64,000 nucleotides of DNA from Amycolatopsis deserti (GTDB lineage Bacteria; Actinomycetota; Actinomycetes; Mycobacteriales; Pseudonocardiaceae): positions 1,235,914 through 1,299,913 of the forward strand of contig NZ_BNAU01000002.1 in NCBI RefSeq assembly GCF_014653945.1. Reading direction: 5' to 3'. Numbering within the stretch: position 1 is the stretch's first letter; every line of letters begins with the position of its first letter. The notes under the pieces are model-generated. The model saw nothing but the letters and a program-made list of their open reading frames with translations. It had not been told where the DNA came from and made no database searches. Shown here in pieces: positions 26,798 through 36,968 of the stretch. The position numbers were made by a program, and so were the translations under genes.

Positions 26798-27784
26798 GTG
26801 GACGACTACGACATCGGGCAGCACCCGGATCTGCGGGATCCGGACTGGCAGCGGCACGCGGTGAAGGAGGCGTGGGTCGACCTGCGCAGGCAGCGCCGCC
26901 GGGCCCGCATGGGCAAGCGGCTCGCCTGGACCGGCGTGTCGCTCGTGGTCGTGGCCGGGGCCGTGTTCGGGTTCGTCCAGTGGGGCCGCTCGACGTCCGC
27001 CCACTACGACGGCAGCGCTCCCCCACCGGCCGAACTGCGCCCGACGGCGCCGAGCGTGCTGCCGGACCTCGCCCGGGTAAACCTGGAGCGCCCCTTCGAC
27101 GGCACGCCGGCCGAAACCTGGAGCGAGTCGGTCGACGGCCTGGTGACCCCACCGCCCGGCCCGGTCGGCAAGTTCTCCGCCGGCGAGGTGCAGAACGCCG
27201 TCGGCCAGGTGAAGGATGTCATCCGCGCGGGCCGTCTCGACCGCCGCACCATCGAAGGTCACGACGGATCGCTGCTGCTGAACCTGCTGGCCCCGAACGC
27301 CCGGCCGGATTTCGCCAAGGCGATCGACGACCGCACCGAAGGTCTCCGGGAGGTGGTCAGCTTCGCCGAGGACGGCTACCGGCTGCTCCCGGCCGGCCCG
27401 CGGATCACCGGCACCATCACCGCGGCTCCCGGACGCGACGCGAACACCCTGGCCCTGCACGCCGACTACTCGGTCGCCTACGCGTTCGACCCCGGCAGCC
27501 ACGCCCCGATCCTGAGCCCCAGCGACATCGACGTGTTCCTCCGCTACGAGGCGGACTTCGAACTGGTCCGGGGAACCACCCACCAGAAGAACGACCGCGG
27601 TCTGTGGGTGACCAGCACGCAGGGCGTCGTCTACTCGATGGCCTGCGAGCCGTCGAAGCGCGGTTTCCTGGCGCCGGCGTACAGCGAGCCGTATCCGGAC
27701 GCCCCGGAGGCCGTCGGCTTCGACGAGACCGCGATGTACGACGTGACGAAGCCGATGCCCGAGTTCACCGGCGGCTGCGAGTAG
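26798..27784 (+). CDS. Single-pass membrane protein of unknown function
   Basis: Protein of 328 aa with a cytoplasmic N-terminus rich in charged residues (DLRRQRRRARMGKRL, about 28-42), one membrane helix (about 44-64, LAWTGVSLVVVAGAVFGFVQ) and a large extracytoplasmic domain with a Pro-rich linker (about 75-95). The C-terminal domain ends with two cysteines (MACEPSK and TGGCE) that could pair. I do not recognise a named family. The start is GTG at 26798 and it is monocistronic between valS and a MarR gene. Confidence 0.7.
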   Translation: MDDYDIGQHPDLRDPDWQRHAVKEAWVDLRRQRRRARMGKRLAWTGVSLVVVAGAVFGFVQWGRSTSAHYDGSAPPPAELRPTAPSVLPDLARVNLERPFDGTPAETWSESVDGLVTPPPGPVGKFSAGEVQNAVGQVKDVIRAGRLDRRTIEGHDGSLLLNLLAPNARPDFAKAIDDRTEGLREVVSFAEDGYRLLPAGPRITGTITAAPGRDANTLALHADYSVAYAFDPGSHAPILSPSDIDVFLRYEADFELVRGTTHQKNDRGLWVTSTQGVVYSMACEPSKRGFLAPAYSEPYPDAPEAVGFDETAMYDVTKPMPEFTGGCE

Positions 27785-27799
27785 CCGGTTCGACAGCTC

Positions 27800-27813
27800 A
27801 GACTCAACAGTCT
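27800..27813. promoter_or_regulatory. Inverted repeat before the marR gene
   Basis: AGACT-CAAC-AGTCT is a perfect 5-bp inverted repeat 12 bases before the marR ATG. Position and symmetry fit an autoregulatory operator of the MarR protein controlling the following MFS and oxidoreductase genes. Confidence 0.45.
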
Positions 27814-27824
27814 AGCCTGTCCAT

Positions 27825-28262
27825 ATGACCCGGGTACCGAACGACGCGGCGCGCCTGGCTGGAGCGGTGCGCGCCGTCGTCGGGCAGTTGCACCGGCGGT
27901 TGCGCCAGGTGGACAACGCGGGTGTCCTCACGCCCTCCCAGTCGGCGGTGCTCGCGCGCCTGCACCGGGACGGTCCGGCCACCCAGGCGCAGCTCGCGGC
28001 GGCCGAGCACGTCCGGCAGCAGTCCATGGCCGCCACGCTGGGCGCCCTGGACGAGCTGGGCTACCTCAGCCGCACCCGCGACCCGCACGACGGGCGCCGC
28101 GTGCTGGTCGCCCTGTCGGAGCTGGGCGAGAAGACCGTGCGGGGCGTGCACCAGCACCGCGAGGAGTGGCTGGCCCGCGCCCTGACCGACGACCTCACGG
28201 CCGAGGAACGCCGCACGATCGACGAAGCGCTGCCCCTGCTCGCGAAGCTGGCGCAGCGATGA
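27825..28262 (+). CDS. MarR family regulator
   Basis: Winged-helix dimeric regulator of 145 aa. The DNA-binding part is ATQAQLAAAEHVRQQSMAAT, with the wing TRDPHDGRRVLVALSELGEK. It is followed within four bases by an MFS transporter gene and then an overlapping molybdopterin oxidoreductase gene, so it probably represses the whole set. A short inverted repeat at 27800-27813 is a candidate operator. The ligand is unknown; MarR/MFS pairs usually respond to small aromatic or toxic compounds. Confidence 0.9.
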   Translation: MTRVPNDAARLAGAVRAVVGQLHRRLRQVDNAGVLTPSQSAVLARLHRDGPATQAQLAAAEHVRQQSMAATLGALDELGYLSRTRDPHDGRRVLVALSELGEKTVRGVHQHREEWLARALTDDLTAEERRTIDEALPLLAKLAQR

Positions 28263-28266
28263 GGAA

Positions 28267-29669
28267 GTGGTGACGACGGCCCCGCGGACGAAACAGCCCA
28301 CGCGCACCTCCTACCCGCCGCGCCTGGTCCTGCCCCTGGTGGCCAGCGCGCTGCTCAACCCGATCAACTCCACCCTGATCGCCGTGGCGCTGGTGCCCAT
28401 CGGCCAGGCGTTCGGCGCCGGGCCGGGGCAGACCGCCTGGCTGATCACCTCGCTGTACCTGGCCACGGCCGTCGGGCAGCCGGTGGTCGGGCTGTTCGTC
28501 GACCGGTTCGGGGCGCGGCGCGTGCTGCTGGCCGGCGCCCTGACCGTGATGGCGGCCGGCGTCGGCGGGCTGCTCGCGTTCTCGCTGGGCTGGCTGGTCG
28601 CGGTCCGGGTGGTGCTCGGGATCGGCACCTGCGCCGGCTTCCCGGCCGCGATGGCGGTGCTGCGCAAACGCGCGGACGCCACCGGCGGCGGCGTGCCGAG
28701 CCGCGTCCTGTCGATCCTCGCGATGTCCGCGCAGACCGTCATGGTCGTCGGCCCGACGCTGGGCGGCGCTCTGATCGGCCTGGCCGGCTGGCCGGCGATC
28801 TTCGCGGCCAACATCCCGCTCGCCGCGGTCGCGTTCGTGCTCGCGCTGGTCTGGGTGCCCAAGGACCCGCCGCGCACCGGCCCGCGCGAGCCGATCGACG
28901 CCGCCGGCATCGCCCTGTTCTCCGCGACCCTGCTCGCCGTGCTCCTCTACGTGATGGCGCCCGCGGTGTCCGACCTGTACCTGCTCGGCGTCGCGCTGGT
29001 GCTGGGCGCCCTGTTCGTGCGGGTCGAGCTGCGCGCCCGCCGACCGTTCGTCGACCTGCGGATGCTCGCCGGGAACGGCCCGCTGCTGCGCACCTACCTG
29101 CGCCAGTCGCTGGCGTTCCTCATCGTCTACTCGATCATGTTCGGCTACGTGCAGTGGCTGGAGTCGGCGCGCGGGCTCACCGAGTCGGCCGCGGGCGCGC
29201 TGCTGACACCGATGTCGGTCGTCGCCGTGCTGGCGGCCGCCTTCGCGGGCAAGCCGACGCGGCTCAAGGGCCGCCTGATCGTCAACTCGCTGGCCCTGCT
29301 CGCCGGGTCGGTGCTGCTGCTGTTCGTCGACGACGGGACCTGGATCGGCGCGCTGGTCGTGCTCGCCGCGGTGTTCGGGCTCGGCCAGGGCCTGACGAGC
29401 GTGACCAACCAGACCGTCCTCTACGGCCAGGCGCCGCCCGAGGTGATCGGCACCGCGAGCGGCCTGTTCCGCACCGCGCAGTACCTGGGCGCGATCGCCT
29501 CGTCCACGCTGATCGCCCTGTGCTTCGGCGACGAGGCCACCTCGCGTGGCCTGCACGAACTGGCGACGGCGCTCATCGTGATCGGGGTCGTGCTGTCCGC
29601 CGTGACGCTGGCCGACCGGAAACTTCCGAAATCCGGTACTCGACCCGCGGCGGCCGCTCACGCAAGATA

Positions 29670-29670
<1 letters not shown>
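28267..29670 (+). CDS. MFS transporter, 14-TM DHA2-like drug exporter family
   Basis: Membrane transporter of 467 aa with 12-14 predicted helices. Motif A between helices 2 and 3 is GLFVDRFGARRVLLAGA and motif C in helix 5 is similar to GPTLGGALIGLAGWPAIF, the antiporter signature of drug/H+ exporters. Start GTG at 28267 or 28270, with GAGGAA adjacent. Its TAG shares one base with the GTG of the following oxidoreductase gene (TAGTG), so they are coupled. Likely an exporter controlled by the upstream MarR. Confidence 0.88.
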
Positions 29671-31978
<2,308 letters not shown>

Positions 31979-31982
<4 letters not shown>

Positions 31983-32476
31983 AGGACCTGGCTGCCGTAC
32001 ATCTCGCCGAGCGGGTCGGCGATCAGCTCGACGCGGGCGCCGTCCGGGTCGCGGAAGTACACCGAGACGTCGCTGTGCACCGCGTGCTCCACGCCGGCCT
32101 CCTCGAGCTTGCTGACCAGCCGCTGCCAGCGCCGCGGGTCGACCGAGATGGCGATGTGGTGCAGCCCGCCGAGCACCTCGGCGTAGGGCCCGACGTCCAG
32201 GCCCGGGAAGTCGAAGAACGCCAGCAGGTTGCCGTTGCCGATGTCGAAGAAGAAGTGCGACGACCCGGGGTAGTCGCGGTTCTCGATCAGCTCGGTGAGC
32301 GGGAACTCCAGCAGGTCCTGGTAGAAGCGGACGGTCCGCTCCACGTCGCTGCTGATCAGCGCCGTGTGGTGCAGGCCGCGGGCGGACGAGGGCGGCCGCT
32401 GCCCGGCCGGCTTGAGGTGGGCGTCGCGGATGCGGTCGCGCTCCCGGCGGACCGCGTCGAGGTCGACGGAGGTCAT
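31979..32476 (-). CDS. VOC (glyoxalase/dioxygenase) superfamily protein
   Basis: Metalloprotein of 165 aa with two beta-alpha-beta-beta-beta modules. Probable metal ligands are His in GLHHTALISSD (about 36), His in GLHHIAISVD (about 105) and Glu in GARVELIADPLG (about 152). A charged N-terminal helix (DAVRRERDRIRDAH) precedes the fold. Its stop overlaps the convergent oxidoreductase stop by four bases. It could be an extradiol dioxygenase-like or lyase enzyme; the substrate is not evident. Confidence 0.85.
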
Positions 32477-32546
32477 GGCCTGCGTTCCTTTCTCGTGGCG
32501 GAGGTGGTGTGCCCGGCGTACCCGCCGGGCACCACCGGCATCCGCG

Positions 32547-33104
32547 TCAGGCGGCCTTGATCGCCGAGATCTCGAACTCGAGGGTGACCTTGTCGCTCAC
32601 CAGGACGCCGCCGGTCTCCAGCGCGGCGTTCCAGGTGACGCCGAAGTCCTTGCGGTTGATGGTGGTCGAGCCCTCGAAGCCGATCCGGGTGTTGCCGAAC
32701 GGGTCCTGGGCGGTGCCCTCGAACTCGAACGGGACGGTGACGGACTTGGTGACGCCCTTGATGGTCAGGTCACCGGTCACGTCGAAGCTCGCGTCGCCGG
32801 TCTGCCGGATCGAGGTGGACACGAAGGTGATCTCCGGGTGCTCGTCCATCGACAGGAAGTCGTTGCTACGCAGGTGCGCGTCGCGGTCGGCGTTGCGGGT
32901 GTCGATGCTGTTCGCCTTGATGGCGACCGTCACCGACGACTTGGCCGGGTCGTCCCCGTCGATGTGGGCGGTGCCGGTGAACTCGTTGAACGCGCCGCGC
33001 ACCTTGGTGACCATCGCGTGGCGGGCGACGAAGCCGATCCGCGTGTGCGTCGGGTCCAGGGTGTACTCGCCGGTCAGGTTCGCGTAGCTGGTCTGGGTGC
33101 TCAT
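32547..33104 (-). CDS. YceI family lipid/isoprenoid-binding protein
   Basis: Lipocalin-like beta-barrel protein of 185 aa. It has the family start YTLDPTHTRIGFVARHAMVT, the middle SNDFLSMDEHPEITFVST and the end RKDFGVTWNAALETGGVLVS. YceI relatives bind polyisoprenoid or amphiphilic ligands. No signal peptide is visible, so this one is cytoplasmic, as is common in actinobacteria. Divergent from a marR gene, with two TTGAC-GTCAA-type palindromes between them; the pair is very likely one regulatory unit. Confidence 0.93.
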   Translation of the reverse strand: MSTQTSYANLTGEYTLDPTHTRIGFVARHAMVTKVRGAFNEFTGTAHIDGDDPAKSSVTVAIKANSIDTRNADRDAHLRSNDFLSMDEHPEITFVSTSIRQTGDASFDVTGDLTIKGVTKSVTVPFEFEGTAQDPFGNTRIGFEGSTTINRKDFGVTWNAALETGGVLVSDKVTLEFEISAIKAA

Positions 33105-33130
33105 TTCGGGTTCCTCCCGCGAAGGTCTGG

Positions 33131-33175
33131 TTGACGTGTCATCGACACACTGGCACAACTTAGATGACGCGTCAA
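33131..33175. promoter_or_regulatory. Twin MarR-type operators between yceI and marR
   Basis: TTGACGTGTCATC (33131-33143) and GATGACGCGTCAA (33163-33175) are inverted copies of one sequence with one mismatch, and each contains a TGACGCGTCA-like palindrome. They flank both divergent promoters, as expected for a MarR repressor acting on its own gene and on yceI. Confidence 0.65.
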
Positions 33176-33198
33176 CTATTCCCGCTATACTCGATGGC

Positions 33199-33660
33199 AT
33201 GACCCGATGGCTCGACGACGGCGAACAGCAGGCGTGGCGCGCGTACGTCAAGATGCAGAGTCACCTGAACGCCGCGCTGGGCCGCCGTCTGCAGGCGGAC
33301 TCCCAGCTGTCGCTGCCCGACTTCGAGGTTTTGGTCCAGCTCACGGACACGCCAGAGGGACGGGTGCGGGTATTCGAACTGGCCAGGGCGCTGGACTGGG
33401 AGAAGAGCAGGCTGTCACACCACCTGCGGCGCATGCAGAACCGCGGGCTGGTGGCGCGCGAGGAGTGTCCGGACGACGCGCGCGGCGCGGTCATCGTGCT
33501 GACGCGGGAGGGCCGGGAGGCGATCGAGCAGGCCGCGCCGCACCACGTGGACAGCGTGCGGGAGCTGGTGTTCGACGTGCTCACCCGCGAGCAGGTGGAA
33601 GCCCTCCGGGCGATCTCGGAGCGGATCCTGAAGGCGGTTCGCCCGGAGGGCTGTTCCTAG
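33199..33660 (+). CDS. MarR family regulator (divergent from yceI)
   Basis: Winged-helix regulator of 153 aa. The recognition region is FELARALDWEKSRLSHHLRR and the wing is EECPDDARGAVIVLTREGRE. I start at the ATG at 33199 (MTRWLDDGEQQAWRAY), which is the typical N-terminus for the actinobacterial MarR proteins paired with YceI. Twin palindromes lie 24-68 bases upstream. Its stop overlaps the convergent SDR gene by four bases. Confidence 0.9.
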   Translation: MTRWLDDGEQQAWRAYVKMQSHLNAALGRRLQADSQLSLPDFEVLVQLTDTPEGRVRVFELARALDWEKSRLSHHLRRMQNRGLVAREECPDDARGAVIVLTREGREAIEQAAPHHVDSVRELVFDVLTREQVEALRAISERILKAVRPEGCS

Positions 33661-34412
33661 GACCGCAGGTAGGAGGCACCGTTGAGGTCGAGGATGGCGC
33701 CGGAGGCCCACTCGGCCTCGGCCGAGGCGAGGTAGACCACGGCCGCGGCGATCTCCTCCGGCTGGGCGACCCGGCCGAACGGTGACTGGGCTCGCAGCGC
33801 GTCGCCGCGCTCGCCGGTCAGCCAGTCCGCGACCCGCTCGGTCGCGATGAACCCCGGCGCGACCGTGCTGACCGCGATGCCGTGCGGCGCGAGGTGCACC
33901 GCGAGCGACTGCCCGAGCGAGTGCAGCGCGGCCTTGGTCGCACCGTAGGCGGGGTGGTCCGGCTCGCCGCGGAAGGCGCCGCGCGAACCGACGTTGACCA
34001 CCCGTCCGGCCGCGCCGCGGGCGATCATGCGCCGGGCGACGCAGAACGTGATGTCGGCGGCGCCGAGCAGGTTCACCTCGACCGACTGGCGCCACACCTC
34101 GCGCCAGTGCTCGAACGTGGTGTCCGCGAGCGGGTGCGCGGTCTCGGTGGTGGTCACCACGGCGGCGTTGTTGACCAGGACGTCGACCCCGTCGAGCGCG
34201 TCTTCGGCGGCTTCGGCGATGCGCTCGGCCTCGCGGATGTCGCCTTGGACCAGCGCGTGGCCGTCGCCGGGCAGTGCCACTAGCGTGGCTTCCGCGGCGG
34301 CCTGGTTGGAGTTGTAGTGCACCGCCACACGGTCTCCGCGCTCGGCGAAGGCCGTGGCGATCGCGCGGCCCAGGCCCGCCGACGCGCCGGTGACGAGAAC
34401 GCCGCGGCTCAC
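33657..34412 (-). CDS. Short-chain dehydrogenase/reductase
   Basis: NAD(P)-dependent classical SDR of 251 aa. The cofactor motif is TGASAGLGRAIA (8-19), the structural NNAAV motif follows near residue 80, the catalytic Ser is in VVNVGSRGAF and the Tyr-x3-Lys is in PAYGATKAALHS. The GTG start overlaps the stop of the VOC gene by four bases (GTGA), so it is the second gene of a VOC-SDR operon facing a FadR-type regulator. Substrate unknown. Confidence 0.9.
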   Translation of the reverse strand: MSRGVLVTGASAGLGRAIATAFAERGDRVAVHYNSNQAAAEATLVALPGDGHALVQGDIREAERIAEAAEDALDGVDVLVNNAAVVTTTETAHPLADTTFEHWREVWRQSVEVNLLGAADITFCVARRMIARGAAGRVVNVGSRGAFRGEPDHPAYGATKAALHSLGQSLAVHLAPHGIAVSTVAPGFIATERVADWLTGERGDALRAQSPFGRVAQPEEIAAAVVYLASAEAEWASGAILDLNGASYLRS

Positions 34413-34828
34413 TTGGCGAACAGCTGGGACTCGTCGCGGAAGGCCTTGAACTCCAGCGCGTTGCCGGCCGGGTCGTGCAGGAACATGGTCCACTGCTCCC
34501 CCGGCTCGCCCGCGAAGCGCTGGTACGGCTCGATGACGAACTGCGTGCCGGCGTCCTTGAGGCGGCCGGCCAGCTCGTGGAAGGCCTCGACGGTCAGGAC
34601 CAGGCCGAAATGCGGCACCGGGACGTCGTGGCCGTCGACCGGGTTGCGGCCGGCCTCGTTGCGGGCACCTTCCACCACGTGGGTGACCACCTGGTGGCCG
34701 TGGAAGTTCCAGTCCACCCACTTGGTGTCGGAGCGGCCCTCGGACAGGCCGAGCACCCCGCCGTAGAACTCCCGGGCGCGGCCGAGGTCGTCGACCGGGA
34801 TCGCGAGGTGGAACGCGGGGCGGGTCAT
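34409..34828 (-). CDS. VOC family protein, glyoxalase-like
   Basis: Single-domain-size VOC metalloprotein of 139 aa. Candidate ligands are His7 in FHLAIPVDDL, His in PHFGLVLTV and Glu in NALEFKAFRDE; the FYGGVLGL and HDPAGNALEF motifs are standard. The ATG at 34828 has GGAGGCC upstream. First gene of a two-gene operon with the SDR, divergent from the FadR-type gene by 66 bases. Could be a lyase, isomerase or dioxygenase for a small keto-acid or aldehyde. Confidence 0.87.
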   Translation of the reverse strand: MTRPAFHLAIPVDDLGRAREFYGGVLGLSEGRSDTKWVDWNFHGHQVVTHVVEGARNEAGRNPVDGHDVPVPHFGLVLTVEAFHELAGRLKDAGTQFVIEPYQRFAGEPGEQWTMFLHDPAGNALEFKAFRDESQLFAK

Positions 34829-34877
34829 GTGGCCTCCTTCTTCGTCGGTGGCACCAGCTTGACCTGGCACATGTCGT

Positions 34878-34889
34878 AATGTCAACATT
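34878..34889. promoter_or_regulatory. FadR/FCD-type operator candidate AATGT-CA-ACATT
   Basis: A perfect 5-bp inverted repeat with two central bases lies five bases before the ATG of the FCD regulator, in the 66-base divergent gap. It fits binding by the regulator to both promoters. Confidence 0.45.
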
Positions 34890-34894
34890 CGAAC

Positions 34895-35554
34895 ATGCAA
34901 CCCGCCCGGCGGCGCGGTCTGGCCGAGGAGGCCGCCGACCGCATCCGCGACGAGATCCTGTCCGGCCGCTTCGCGCCCGGAAGCGCCCTGCGGGAGGTCG
35001 AACTGGCCGCGTCGCTGCAGGTCAGCCGCGGGTCGGTGCGCGAGGGGCTGGCGATCCTGGAGCGCGAGGGGCTGGTGCACAGCGAGTGGCACCGGGGAAC
35101 GCGGATCATCGAGCTGAGCGAGACCGACATCACCGAGGTCTACGCGGTGCGCGCGGCACTGGACCGGCTGGCGACGCTGACCGCGGCGGCGCGCGGACGG
35201 CCGGAGCAGTTCGACGAGCTGGACCGCCTGGTCGCGGCGATGGAGCGGGAGGTGCGCGGCGCGGCGGACGGCGACCGGCTGGTGGCGCTGGACATCGAGT
35301 TCCACGACTGCGTGTACGCGATGGCGGGCAACGGGAGGCTGACCAGCGCGTGGGAGGCGGTGCGGTCGCAGGTGCACCTGTTCCAGGCCCACCGGGTGCG
35401 CCTGTCGCACGAGCACTACCGGACCCGGGTGGTGGAGGAGCACCGCGAACTGGCGACGCTGCTACGCGCCGGCCGGACCGAGGGGCTGGGCGACCTGGCG
35501 GAGGAGCACGTGCAGTCAGCGTGCCGCGGACTGATCGAAAGCCTGCGCACCTGA
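34895..35554 (+). CDS. GntR family regulator, FadR (FCD) subfamily
   Basis: Regulator of 219 aa with an N-terminal winged helix (LREVELAASLQVSRGSVREG, about 31-50) and an all-helical FCD ligand domain (about 80-215) with metal-type residues in DIEFHDCVYAMAGNG and a late HRELATLLRAG. Such proteins sense organic acids. It probably represses the divergent VOC-SDR operon through the AATGTCAACATT palindrome. No ribosome site of note, so the message may be near-leaderless. Confidence 0.9.
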   Translation: MQPARRRGLAEEAADRIRDEILSGRFAPGSALREVELAASLQVSRGSVREGLAILEREGLVHSEWHRGTRIIELSETDITEVYAVRAALDRLATLTAAARGRPEQFDELDRLVAAMEREVRGAADGDRLVALDIEFHDCVYAMAGNGRLTSAWEAVRSQVHLFQAHRVRLSHEHYRTRVVEEHRELATLLRAGRTEGLGDLAEEHVQSACRGLIESLRT

Positions 35555-35636
35555 CCGGCCGCGCTTGGCGGCTCGGCGGAGCGCCTGCCGGTGGCCGCGC
35601 TCGCCGGCCGCGCGACCAGCCCGCCGGTCCGGGTGC

Positions 35637-36053
35637 TCAACCAGCGAGCACCTCGACCAAGCTCGCGTACCGCGCCCGTTCCTCGGCCGTCAACGCCGCG
35701 AAACGCTCCCCCACCAGGTCCGCGAACCGCCGCCGGATCTGGGCCCGCAGCTCCTCCCCCGCGGGGGTCAGCACGACGCGGCTGATGCGCCGGTCCTTCT
35801 CGTCGGGCTCGCGCGCCAGCAGGCCCCGCTTGCCGAGCCGGTCGACCATCCCGGTCACGTTCGTCTTGTCGCAGCCCAGCAGCGCCGCCAGGTCGCCGAA
35901 CGACGGGCGCCTCGACAGGGCGCACAGGAGCTGCGTCTGCTGGCTCGTCAGGTCGAACTCGCGCGCGATGCCCGCGTAGAGCACCGCCGCCTCGCGGTGC
36001 AGCGCGGCGACCGCGCCGGCCAGACCCTCCATGCCGCCCAGCATAGTTGACAT
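35637..36053 (-). CDS. MarR family regulator (divergent from SDR)
   Basis: Winged-helix regulator of 138 aa (or 131 aa from the ATG at 36032). DNA-binding helices: FGDLAALLGCDKTNVTGMVD, with the wing EPDEKDRRISRVVLTPAGEE. Its only partner in position is the divergent SDR gene. The gap contains two overlapping perfect inverted repeats built from CTCGAC/GTCGAG, which are the obvious operator. Cys and Asp-Lys in the recognition helix could allow redox sensing, but that is speculation. Confidence 0.9.
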   Translation of the reverse strand: MSTMLGGMEGLAGAVAALHREAAVLYAGIAREFDLTSQQTQLLCALSRRPSFGDLAALLGCDKTNVTGMVDRLGKRGLLAREPDEKDRRISRVVLTPAGEELRAQIRRRFADLVGERFAALTAEERARYASLVEVLAG

Positions 36054-36054
36054 C

Positions 36055-36083
36055 CTCGACCAATTAGTCGAGCATCTCGACTA
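36055..36083. promoter_or_regulatory. Overlapping palindromes between marR and SDR genes
   Basis: CTCGAC-N6-GTCGAG (36055-36072) overlaps TAGTCGAG-CAT-CTCGACTA (36065-36083); both are perfect inverted repeats. They lie 20 bases before the GTG of the SDR gene, so repression by the divergent MarR is likely. Confidence 0.65.
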
Positions 36084-36102
36084 TCGAGCATCTGGAGGAA
36101 CT

Positions 36103-36837
36103 GTGCTGACGGACAAGGTGGCCCTGGTGACGGGCGGTTCGCGGGGAATCGGGCGGGGCATCGCCGAGCGGCTGGGCGAGGAGGGCGCCCGCGTAGTGGT
36201 GAACTACCGCTCGGACGCCGACGCGGCGGCCAAGGTGGTCGCCACCATCGAGAACAACGGCGGCCACGCGACGGCGGTCCAGGCCGACGTCGCCGACCCG
36301 GCCCAGGTCGTGCGGCTCTTCGACGCCGCCGAGGAGATCTACGGCGGGCTGGACATCCTGGTCGCCAACGCCGGCATCGCGCGGTTCGCGCCGCTCGCCG
36401 AGGCCACCGACGAGGACTTCGAGCTGGTCTTCGCCACCAACACCCGCGCGACCTTCACGGCGCTGCGCGAAGCCGCCCGCCGGCTCCGGGACGGCGGCCG
36501 CATCATCGTGATCTCCAGCGGGACCGTGGTGACGACACGGCCGCACTCGGGCGTCTACGCGGCCAGCAAGGCGGCCGGGGACCAGCTGGTGCAGGCGGCC
36601 GCCAAGGAACTCGGCCCACGCGGGATCACCGCGAACAGCGTGCTGCCCGGCGCCACCCGCAGCGACGCGCTGGAAGCGGGCATGAGCGCGGACCGTCTCG
36701 CCGCGACGGTCGCACAGACCCCGCTGGGGCGGCTGGGCGAGCCGTCGGACATCGCGTCGGTCGTGGCGTTCCTCGCCTCGGCGGACGGCGGGTGGATCAC
36801 CGGCCAGACGATCCACGCCGGCGGCGGGCTGTTCTAG
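36103..36837 (+). CDS. Short-chain dehydrogenase/reductase (FabG-like)
   Basis: NAD(P)-dependent classical SDR of 244 aa. Cofactor motif TGGSRGIGRGIA (10-21), NAGIA near 90, catalytic Ser in VISSGTVVTT, Tyr-x3-Lys in VYAASKAAGDQ and the PGATRSD loop. The start is GTG at 36103 with GGAGGA at 36094-36099. It is the probable target of the divergent MarR. FabG-like in sequence but isolated from fatty-acid genes, so the substrate is likely an accessory carbonyl compound. Confidence 0.9.
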   Translation: MLTDKVALVTGGSRGIGRGIAERLGEEGARVVVNYRSDADAAAKVVATIENNGGHATAVQADVADPAQVVRLFDAAEEIYGGLDILVANAGIARFAPLAEATDEDFELVFATNTRATFTALREAARRLRDGGRIIVISSGTVVTTRPHSGVYAASKAAGDQLVQAAAKELGPRGITANSVLPGATRSDALEAGMSADRLAATVAQTPLGRLGEPSDIASVVAFLASADGGWITGQTIHAGGGLF

Positions 36838-36968
36838 CCGCCGAACAGCTTGATCACCTTGAGGATCAGCTCGTAGAGCCCGTAGAGGAACGGCACGCCC
36901 ACCCACAGCCAGGCCAGCGTCAACAGCCACACCCGGCGGCGCGCGGGGCTCTGCTCCGGCGTGCTCAT
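36834..36968 (-). CDS. 44-aa companion of an OFA-family MFS transporter
   Basis: Tiny membrane protein MSTPEQSPARRRVWLL... of 44 aa with a basic segment followed by one helix (LLTLAWLWVGVPFLYGLYEL) and a short C-terminal tail (KVIKLFGG). Its ATG overlaps the stop of the OFA transporter gene by four bases (ATGA), so it is made with it. Such small proteins are annotated as MFS transporter small subunits in several actinobacteria (from memory of annotation practice). It probably binds or stabilises the transporter; this is inference from coupling. Confidence 0.75.
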   Translation of the reverse strand: MSTPEQSPARRRVWLLTLAWLWVGVPFLYGLYELILKVIKLFGG

